Of a stretch of 64,000 nucleotides of DNA, positions 54,385 through 64,000 are shown in pieces. The notes beneath the pieces were generated by a model that made no database searches, was not told the DNA's origin, and was given only the letters and a program-made list of their open reading frames with translations. This stretch comes from Xanthomonas campestris pv. badrii. GTDB lineage: Bacteria; Pseudomonadota; Gammaproteobacteria; Xanthomonadales; Xanthomonadaceae. Where the stretch lies: contig NZ_CP051651.1 of NCBI RefSeq assembly GCF_012848175.1, positions 806,001 to 870,000 of the forward strand. The letters are read 5' to 3'. Each line of letters opens with the position of its first letter. The first letter of the stretch is position 1. A program made the position numbers and the translations under genes.

Positions 54385-54461
54385 CGGGGTATAGCGCAGT
54401 CTGGTAGCGCGCCTGCTTTGGGAGCAGGATGTCGGGGGTTCGAATCCCTCTACCCCGACCA
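54385..54461 (+). tRNA. tRNA-Pro(TGG)
   Basis: A complete cloverleaf with CCA encoded: acceptor CGGGGTA/TACCCCG, anticodon loop TTTGGGA with anticodon TGG, T-loop GGTTCGAATCC. It is first of four tRNAs in a row. Confidence 0.95.
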
Positions 54462-54502
54462 TTCCGAGCTCTTGACGGCGCGGAGTGCGAAGTTCGGTCC
54501 GG

Positions 54503-54579
54503 GCGCCCGTAGCTCAACCGGATAGAGCACCGGCCTTCTAAGCCGGCGGTTACAGGTTCGAGTCCTGTCGGGCGCGCCA
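54503..54579 (+). tRNA. tRNA-Arg(TCT)
   Basis: Acceptor GCGCCCG/CGGGCGC, anticodon stem CCGGC/GCCGG with loop CTTCTAA (anticodon TCT), T-loop GGTTCGAGTCC and encoded CCA. Confidence 0.95.
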
Positions 54580-54611
54580 TCGGCGGTGCGGTAGGAAGCA
54601 GGTTTTCAGTG

Positions 54612-54688
54612 GTGGCTGTAGCTCAGCTGGTTAGAGTACTGGATTGTGATTCCAGATGTCGGGGGTTCGAGTCCCCTCAGCCACCCCA
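54612..54688 (+). tRNA. tRNA-His(GTG)
   Basis: Acceptor GTGGCTG/CAGCCAC followed by C and CCA; a G at 54611 can pair with that C as the special G-1 of tRNA-His. Anticodon loop TTGTGAT gives GTG. Confidence 0.95.
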
Positions 54689-54780
54689 CTGAAGCAGGTA
54701 ATTGCAGGAAAGTGTGACCCGATGCGTCGCGGGGTGTTGCAACGAAGCAAAAACGCACATACAATGTGCGACCAGTTTCA

Positions 54781-54856
54781 GGGCCGTTAGCTCAGTTGGT
54801 AGAGCAGTTGACTCTTAATCAATAGGTCCAAGGTTCGAATCCTTGACGGCCCACCA
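54781..54856 (+). tRNA. tRNA-Lys(CTT)
   Basis: Acceptor GGGCCGT/ACGGCCC, anticodon stem TTGA/TCAA with loop CTCTTAA (anticodon CTT), encoded CCA. A terminator follows 6 bases later. Confidence 0.95.
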
Positions 54857-54862
54857 GACAGG

Positions 54863-54895
54863 CAGCCACTCAGCGCAAGTTGAGTGGCTGTTTTT
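54863..54895 (+). terminator. Terminator of the tRNA cluster
   Basis: A perfect 10-bp stem CAGCCACTCA / TGAGTGGCTG with an 8-base loop, followed by five T residues, begins directly after tRNA-Lys. Confidence 0.92.
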
Positions 54896-55098
54896 CTTTG
54901 TGCTGAGGTGCGTTTCCGGCGAAGAAGCAGTCGTGACCGGTGCGTTCGTCATGTTGCGAGTACAAGTGGAGGCGCGTCTCGCGCCAGACACCGGCGGCGC
55001 TCTCTCAGCTGCGCAACGGAGCTACAGATCTTCTGTGGCCAGCACTCCTGCAGACGGCGGCAGCATCCTGCGCGCCGTCCTTGGTGTCGCCGGTCCTC

Positions 55099-56361
55099 CT
55101 AGCGCTGCTTGTCCAGCAACTGCTGTCGCACGGCGATCATGCAGCTTTCCTTGCTGGCCAGATGCTCCAGGGCGTCGTTGTCGGCGGGATTGCCGCTTCC
55201 CACATCCACCACCGACACCTGCGTGCTGCCGCGGCGCTTGAAGGCGGCGATGGCCGTGGTTGCGTTCTTCAACGGAACGGTAGCGTCGTTGGAGGAGCCG
55301 CACAGCAGCGTGCGCGTGCGCGGAGTCCAGTCCAGCAGATCGTTGCGCGCCAGGTCCTGGCGGAATGGGTTGTTGGGATTGCGTGGGACATCCTTGTAGA
55401 AGCTCGGTTGGAAGTAGCTGCCAACCTTGTCGATCGTTGGCAACAGTCCGCCCACGGCAAGATCGACCAGGTCATGCTTGCCTGGGAAAAGGCCTTCGAC
55501 CGTTCCCGCCCAAGGCTCCTGGAAGACTTGCGACGGGGAGAGGTAGACATTCTGATAGGCGTGCTGCATGCCGACCAGCGCGTAAGTCACCAGCACCAGG
55601 CCGAAGGTGCTCTCGCCAACGGCATTGCGCCCGCTCCAGCTGTCCAGGAAGGTCTGGCTCAGCGCATACGGTCCGGAAATTGGCGCGCTGGCGACCAGCT
55701 TGAACTCGTTGGAAGAGTGCGCCTCGATTTCGCGCTGGGTCGCCATGGCTGCATGGCCGCCCTGCGAGTAACCCGACAGCATGACCTTGCCGGACAGCGG
55801 AGTGTTCAGCCGCGCCAGGACCTGGCGTGCGGCGCGCATCGCATCGATGGTCGCGCTGGCTTCGCTGTTCGCGTGCAGGTAGGGATGGAAGGAATAGCTG
55901 GATTTGCCCAGGCCCAGGTAATCGGTGCTGACCACCACATATCCCTGGCCGGCCAGTCGGGTCACGAGCGGGTCATCACCCTTGGCATCGCGAATCTCCT
56001 TGGCTTGCTCCGCAGCGCGTTGCGGTTCGGTCCCGGAATTCCAGCTCAGTAGCGGGTAGGGGCCTGTGCAGCTGGCACCGCCTGGCACGAGCAACACGCC
56101 CGATGCCGTCGTCGGCTCTCCCTTCACGCCTACCGTTGCATAGGTGAACTCGGCCACCCTGACGTCGCATCTGGGGAGATCGCTGGCCTTGTCGTTGGGC
56201 AGCAACGCAGCAAGCGTCGTGCGGGTATAGCTGGTGAGGAAGTTGCTGTTGAGCAGGGTGCCGCGTGCGGGCGATGCCATCGCGATGACGGGCAGAAACG
56301 CCAGTGCGGTTCCGATGGCATTCAACAGACATGACGCTTTACGAGTTCGCATCTTTCCCAT
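55099..56361 (-). CDS. Secreted alpha/beta hydrolase, LipA-like lipase/esterase
   Basis: A 420-residue protein with a signal peptide (about residues 1-29, ending IAMASPA). The nucleophile elbow is GYSQGGHAA (near residue 195), with VVVSTDYLGLGKSS upstream in the alpha/beta hydrolase core. CGSSNDATVPLKN towards the C-terminus places the acid Asp, and the catalytic His would be in the ALEHLASKES stretch. The layout matches secretory lipases such as Xanthomonas LipA, a type II-secreted cell-wall-degrading esterase and virulence factor. Whether this is that orthologue or a paralogue is not decidable here. ATG 56361 has AGGA upstream; the ATG 9 bases later is possible. Confidence 0.8.
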   Translation of the reverse strand: MGKMRTRKASCLLNAIGTALAFLPVIAMASPARGTLLNSNFLTSYTRTTLAALLPNDKASDLPRCDVRVAEFTYATVGVKGEPTTASGVLLVPGGASCTGPYPLLSWNSGTEPQRAAEQAKEIRDAKGDDPLVTRLAGQGYVVVSTDYLGLGKSSYSFHPYLHANSEASATIDAMRAARQVLARLNTPLSGKVMLSGYSQGGHAAMATQREIEAHSSNEFKLVASAPISGPYALSQTFLDSWSGRNAVGESTFGLVLVTYALVGMQHAYQNVYLSPSQVFQEPWAGTVEGLFPGKHDLVDLAVGGLLPTIDKVGSYFQPSFYKDVPRNPNNPFRQDLARNDLLDWTPRTRTLLCGSSNDATVPLKNATTAIAAFKRRGSTQVSVVDVGSGNPADNDALEHLASKESCMIAVRQQLLDKQR

Positions 56362-56939
56362 GACATGGTTCCTGGGGTGTCACCGCGGGTGAATGCGGCT
56401 GTGTGTGAGGGAGTGGTGGGACGCTTTAAGGTGTTGGCTGCAGGCAATCCACAAGGCGTGTGGACCGAGGCGCGCGCCACGGCGGATTGCGCAGAAATAG
56501 GTAGTAGATGGGTGCTGGCGAAGCCCTGGCTGTCCGGGAGGCCAGACTATGTGCCTGTCGAACAGGGCAGCATTCCGCAACAACGAAGCGCACACTCCCC
56601 GCGCGAACGCGTGAGCGTCCCTCGCGCCATCGCAGACGGCGATTCATCCGGTGTGCGCTGTCTTCTGCTGCAGCACGTTGCGGACCAGTCGTGAACGACG
56701 CAGTCCAGCAGCTGTCGGACCGCAGTCCGCGGCAGCGCGGCGATCCGCCGGTACCGCCAGACGCGGGCTCGGCAATGAATCGTTCACCCAGGCTCCACGG
56801 CAGGATCCGCCATCAGGACGGCGCAAGGAGGCACCAAGCCTCGCTGAGTGGCCCAACGAAAGGCGGGCTGGGCCCGGCAGCCAGTGGTGCTTTTTCTTTG
56901 CCGGCATCCCTGCAACAATGGTTGGGTGCCTGCGGCATT
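56362..56939. other. 578-base intergenic region, no gene recognised
   Basis: It lies between the LipA-like gene start and tRNA-Leu. Overlapping open frames on both strands are Arg/Ala-rich and show no known motif. It must carry the LipA-like promoter and the tRNA-Leu promoter, but neither is obvious. Confidence 0.5.
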
Positions 56940-57024
<85 letters not shown>

Positions 57025-57221
57025 ATGCGGTGCGGCCGTGAGCACTCCGGCCGCCGCAATGTCGGTTATCCCCTTGCTTTTTGCCCGCCAGGGCGCCCGC
57101 CCCGCTGGCAGCGGCCGCCGTTATCGGCGAAACTACAGGGCTCGGCGGCTTTCTCGCCATCCGTCAACCCGCATCTTCCATCTCGTGCCGACGCCGTGCG
57201 CTGTCGGTGGCAGGAGTCAAC

Positions 57222-58514
57222 ATGCAAGCTTCGATCGAATCCACCGGCACTCTGGAACGCCGCCTGACCTTCACCTTGCCGCAGGAGCGCCTGGAGACGC
57301 ATGTCGGTGGCCGCCTGCGCGAGCTTGCGCGGACCACGCGCATCAAGGGCTTTCGTCCGGGCAAGGTGCCGCCCAAGGTGATCGAGCAGCGTTTCGGCCA
57401 GCAGGTGCGTGCCGAGGCGATGGAAGGCCTGCTGCGTGAGACCTTCGATTCGGCGGTGCGCGAGCATTCGCTGCGTCTGGCCGGCAATCCGCGCATCGAC
57501 CAGGGCGAAAGCGACTTCGATTTCGTTGCCACCTTCGAAGTGGTGCCGGACTTTGGCGATATCGACGTGACCAAGCTGTCGGTGGTGCGCCATACCGCCG
57601 AAGTGACCGACGCCGACATCGACCAGATGATCGAGAACCTGCGCCTGCAGCGCCGCACCTGGAACCCGGTCGAGCGCGGCGCGCAGGTCGGCGACCTGGT
57701 GGCGCTGGAGACCTGGTCCCAGGCCGGCGATGAGCGTCTGCCCGCCGAAGGCGTGGAGACCGGCAGCAGCGTGCTGGGCTCGGGCGTGATGTTCGACCAG
57801 ATCGAAAAGGGCCTGGAAGGCCTGGCAAAGGGTGAGGAAAAGATCCTGAGCGTGGATTTCCCGGCCGAATGGCGGGTACCGCAGCTGGCCGGCAAGACCG
57901 TGCAGGTGCATGTCAAGGCAGTGGACGTGTCTGAGCCGGTGTTGCCGGCGGTGGACAAGGAGTTCATCAAGAGCTTCGGCGTGAAGAGTGGCGATGCCGA
58001 GCAGTTCCGCGCCGACATCCGCACCAACCTGGAGCGCGAGCTCAAGGGTGCGCTGATGAACCGCCTGCGCCGCGAAGTGGGCGAGCAGCTGATCGCCGCC
58101 TATGCGCATGTCGAAATGCCGCCGCGCCTGGTCGAGAACGAAGCGCGTTCGATGCTGGCCCAGCAGGTGGAGCAGGTGCGCCGCAGTGGCCGCGATCCGG
58201 GCCAGGTGCCGGCCGATGCCCACCAGGGTTTCATGGATGCCGCCGCCAAGCGCGTGCTGGTCGGTCTGCTGGTCGGTGAAGTGGCGCGCCGTAACGAGCT
58301 GCGCCTGGAATCCAAGCGCGTCAGCGAAACGCTGCGTCTGATCGCCTCGACCTACGAAGAGCCGGAACAGGTCATTGAGATGTACCGCAACGACCCCCAA
58401 CTGATGGCTGGACTGCAGAGCCGTGTCATGGAAGAGCAGGTGATCGACTGGATCGCCGAGCGCGCCCAGCACACCGAGCAGTCGCTGTCGTTCCAGGACG
58501 CCATCCGGGCCTGA
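57222..58514 (+). CDS. tig: Trigger factor, ribosome-associated chaperone
   Basis: A 430-residue protein (E. coli 432). The N-terminal ribosome-binding domain has the signature GFRPGKVP at about residues 43-50. A FKBP-type isomerase domain follows at about 155-240 and a helical chaperone arm makes up the C-terminal part. It shields nascent chains at the exit tunnel. ATG 57222 follows CAGGAG; an in-frame extension to 57081 is not conserved. It leads tig-clpP-clpX-lon. Confidence 0.95.
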   Translation: MQASIESTGTLERRLTFTLPQERLETHVGGRLRELARTTRIKGFRPGKVPPKVIEQRFGQQVRAEAMEGLLRETFDSAVREHSLRLAGNPRIDQGESDFDFVATFEVVPDFGDIDVTKLSVVRHTAEVTDADIDQMIENLRLQRRTWNPVERGAQVGDLVALETWSQAGDERLPAEGVETGSSVLGSGVMFDQIEKGLEGLAKGEEKILSVDFPAEWRVPQLAGKTVQVHVKAVDVSEPVLPAVDKEFIKSFGVKSGDAEQFRADIRTNLERELKGALMNRLRREVGEQLIAAYAHVEMPPRLVENEARSMLAQQVEQVRRSGRDPGQVPADAHQGFMDAAAKRVLVGLLVGEVARRNELRLESKRVSETLRLIASTYEEPEQVIEMYRNDPQLMAGLQSRVMEEQVIDWIAERAQHTEQSLSFQDAIRA

Positions 58515-58606
58515 GGCGGTAGCAAGAGAACCGCGCCCTGCCGTCGTCAGGGTGCGGATAGCGAACACGGGCATCGGCACAGGCCGCTGCCACAACAGGA
58601 AGACTG

Positions 58607-59233
58607 ATGAGCATTGTGACCAAAGCCCTGAACCTGGTGCCCATGGTGGTCGAGCAGACCAGCCGTGGCGAGCGTGCGTACGACATCTACTCGCGTCTGC
58701 TGAAGGAGCGTCTGATCTTCCTGGTCGGTCCCATCGACGACCATATGGCCAACGTGATCGTGGCCCAGCTGCTGTTCCTGGAAGCTGACAACCCGGAAAA
58801 GGACATCAGCATCTACATCAATTCGCCCGGCGGCGTGGTCACCGCCGGCATGGCGATCTACGACACCATGCAGTACATCAAGCCGGACGTCAGCACCATC
58901 TGCGTCGGCCAGGCGGCCTCCATGGGCGCGCTGCTGCTGGCATCGGGTGCGGCCGGCAAGCGCTACGCGCTGCCGAATTCGCGCGTGATGATCCACCAGC
59001 CGCTGGGCGGCTTCCAGGGCCAGGCGACCGATATCGACATCCATGCCCGCGAGATCCTGACCCTGCGTTCGCGCCTGAACGAGATCCTTGCCAAGCACAC
59101 CGGCCAGTCGCTGGAGACCATCGCGCGCGACACCGAGCGCGACAACTTCAAGAGCGCCGTCGATGCCCAGGCCTATGGTCTGGTGGATCAGGTGCTGGAG
59201 CGCCGTCCGGAAGAGTCGATCCAGCCGTCTTGA
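58607..59233 (+). CDS. clpP: ATP-dependent Clp protease proteolytic subunit
   Basis: A 208-residue serine protease subunit. The nucleophile Ser105 is in [11 protein letters not shown] and the catalytic His130 in [15 protein letters not shown], with an Asp downstream. It forms the double heptamer that pairs with ClpX. It starts 92 bases after tig and is followed by clpX after 125 bases. Confidence 0.97.
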
Positions 59234-59358
59234 TCGCCAGGTCGCTGAAATTGCAGGAAAATCCGGCAGGGTCGGGCAGGGCGAATGTCCTCCCGGCCCT
59301 GTGCTATTCTCGAAATCGAACCCCCGTGCATCGGGTGGGGTAACTGGGTAACAGAAGC

Positions 59359-60645
<1,287 letters not shown>

Positions 60646-60707
60646 GCCCTGCCAGCTGGCCAGCCAGGCTCTGTCCTCGCTGGCGGCTAAAGGCTTTCCG
60701 AGCGCTA

Positions 60708-60736
60708 CTTGCAACGCCCAGCCGATGGCCCCATAA
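60708..60736 (+). promoter_or_regulatory. Candidate sigma-32 heat-shock promoter of lon
   Basis: CTTGCAA at 60708-60714 and CCCCATAA at 60729-60736 are 14 bases apart, close to the RpoH consensus CTTGAAA - N11-16 - CCCCATNT. The -10 lies inside the 5' arm of the clpX terminator, so transcripts would begin near 60743 in its 3' arm and reach lon with a leader of about 48 bases. Confidence 0.6.
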
Positions 60737-60754
60737 CGGGGCCATCGGCTTTTT
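60720..60754 (+). terminator. Intrinsic terminator between clpX and lon
   Basis: A 12-bp GC-rich stem (GCCGATGGCCCC / GGGGCCATCGGC) with loop ATAAC is followed by five T residues. It lies only 36 bases before the lon ATG. Confidence 0.9.
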
Positions 60755-60790
60755 ATTGCCCCCCAAATCCCCATTCCTGCGGAGCGCCCC

Positions 60791-63262
<2,472 letters not shown>

Positions 63263-63289
63263 CGTGCGCTGTCTGAGACGTCCCTAAAC

Positions 63290-63324
63290 AAGCCAAAACC
63301 CGCGTCGTTATTGGGTTTTGGCTT
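63290..63324 (+). terminator. Hairpin after lon
   Basis: A perfect 12-bp inverted repeat AAGCCAAAACCC / GGGTTTTGGCTT with an 11-base loop begins 27 bases after the lon stop. No T tract follows. Confidence 0.6.
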
Positions 63325-63476
63325 GCGTGCTGTTGGGGGCGCTGGTATAAATGCACGACTCGTGGGCGCGGCAAAATGTGATGCGTCACGCGATACCACT
63401 TGTGTCGGGTTCTTCGCCAACGGCAAGAGCGCCGATTGTCGATTCCGCGGCGTCTGCCGCAAAGGGAGTTTCAAGA

Positions 63477-63749
63477 ATGAATAAAACCGAATTGATCGAT
63501 GGCGTTGCCGCTGCCGCTGACATCTCCAAGGCTGAAGCTGGCCGTGCTGTCGACGCGGTTGTGAGCGAAATCACCAAGGCGCTGAAGAAGGGCGACGCCG
63601 TCACCCTCGTTGGCTTCGGCACCTTCCAGGTCCGCGAGCGCGCTGAGCGTACCGGCCGCAATCCGAAGACGGGCGACAGCATCAAGATCGCCGCTTCGAA
63701 GAATCCTGCATTCAAGGCTGGTAAAGCCCTGAAGGATGCAGTAAACTAA
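63477..63749 (+). CDS. hupB: DNA-binding protein HU-beta
   Basis: A 90-residue nucleoid protein from ATG 63477 with GGGAG upstream. [20 protein letters not shown] is the N-terminal dimer part, [19 protein letters not shown] the DNA-binding arm with its Arg and Pro tip, and [13 protein letters not shown] the C-terminus. It bends and compacts DNA. The lon-hupB order is conserved among gammaproteobacteria. Confidence 0.97.
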   Translation: MNKTELIDGVAAAADISKAEAGRAVDAVVSEITKALKKGDAVTLVGFGTFQVRERAERTGRNPKTGDSIKIAASKNPAFKAGKALKDAVN

Positions 63750-63760
63750 TCGACTCGCTA

Positions 63761-63835
63761 GGGTGCTTAGCTCAGCGGTAGAGCGTCTCCCTTACACGGA
63801 GAGGGTCGGGGGTTCGAAACCCTCAGCACCCACCA
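63761..63835 (+). tRNA. tRNA-Val(TAC)
   Basis: Acceptor GGGTGCT/AGCACCC, anticodon stem TCTCC/GGAGA with loop CTTACAC (anticodon TAC), encoded CCA. It starts 11 bases after hupB. Confidence 0.95.
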
Positions 63836-63863
63836 CTAAGCACCAGGCAAAAGTTTCAAGCGC

Positions 63864-63940
63864 GGAGCGGTAGTTCAGCTGGTTAGAATGCTGGCCTGTC
63901 ACGCCGGAGGTCGCGGGTTCGAGTCCCGTCCGCTCCGCCA
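63864..63940 (+). tRNA. tRNA-Asp(GTC)
   Basis: Acceptor GGAGCGG/CCGCTCC plus G and CCA, anticodon stem CTGGC/GCCGG with loop CTGTCAC (anticodon GTC), T-loop GGTTCGAGTCC. Confidence 0.95.
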
Positions 63941-63948
63941 GTTACACC

Positions 63949-63979
63949 AAAGCCCCTGAGCGATTGGGGGCTTTGTTTT
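63949..63979 (+). terminator. Terminator after tRNA-Asp
   Basis: An 8-bp stem AAAGCCCC / GGGGCTTT with a 10-base loop, followed by GTTTTC, closes the tRNA pair. Only 21 bases remain before the window edge. Confidence 0.82.
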
Positions 63980-64000
63980 CTCCACGACATGCGTGCTGCG

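Noticed and set aside
54385..54895. tRNA cluster as an integration site of a mobile island
   Set aside because: No integrase gene, no duplicated tRNA 3' end and no composition shift were seen next to it.
60749..60775. Alternative sigma-32 pair CTTTTTA / CCCCATT closer to lon
   Set aside because: Its -35 match is poorer and it would leave a leader of only a few bases before the ATG; the pair at 60708/60729 fits better.

Overview
The window looks like a chromosomal core segment from a Xanthomonas species (Gammaproteobacteria, Lysobacterales). The reasons are the high GC content, protein families typical of the group (an M72 peptidyl-Asp metalloprotease, a LipA-like secreted hydrolase, a TonB-dependent receptor, an S46 dipeptidyl-peptidase, a homodimer-type NAD isocitrate dehydrogenase), intergenic arrays of the heptamer GGGAATC, and the order tig-clpP-clpX-lon-hupB-tRNA-Val-tRNA-Asp. 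The species cannot be fixed from sequence alone. I see no prophage, insertion sequence, CRISPR array or integrative element.

Layout. 1-9.2 kb: an edge-truncated amidase, a DUF2127 membrane protein, bipA, a cyclophilin, mdh, a GST, a SleB-type hydrolase and an MFS transporter. 9.2-16 kb: fadH-type reductase, zinc-less alcohol dehydrogenase, an OmpA porin with calcium-binding linker, a small secreted protein, an RsuA-family pseudouridine synthase and an HNH nuclease. 16-23.5 kb: the threonine degradation genes kbl and tdh, separated by a complete sulfate importer operon (sbp-cysT-cysW-cysA) and a small outer membrane protein. 23.7-24.2 kb: nine tandem 62-bp units with palindromic cores. 24.2-28.9 kb: a TonB receptor diverging from a Tat-exported phospholipase C, with two back-to-back Pho-box-like sites between them. 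29-31.9 kb: S46 peptidase and a histidine phosphatase. 32-37.1 kb: the conserved folC-dedD-cvpA-purF cluster. 37-43.2 kb: DUF455 protein, M72 metalloprotease, a lipoprotein, lpxH, a PAP2 phosphatase and a GT4 glycosyltransferase. 43.4-49.4 kb: ppx, ppk, phoR and phoB on one strand. 49.5-54.2 kb: a BepA-like M48 protease, a glutaredoxin with a carboxymuconolactone decarboxylase-like partner, NAD-icd and a BI-1/YccA protein. 54.4-57 kb: four clustered tRNAs, a LipA-like hydrolase and tRNA-Leu. 57.2-64 kb: the tig-clpP-clpX-lon proteostasis block, hupB and two tRNAs.

How the genes work together. The clearest theme is phosphate. phoB-phoR with ppk-ppx sits beside a glycosyltransferase-PAP2 pair. 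Sites with the 11-bp GTCA periodicity of Pho boxes precede phoB, the phospholipase C, the TonB receptor and possibly the glycosyltransferase. I infer a phosphate-starvation programme that scavenges phosphate from phosphocholine lipids and may replace phospholipids with glycolipids. The second notable regulatory structure is a sigma-32-like promoter for lon lying inside the clpX terminator, arranged so that lon transcripts starting there would lack half of the hairpin.
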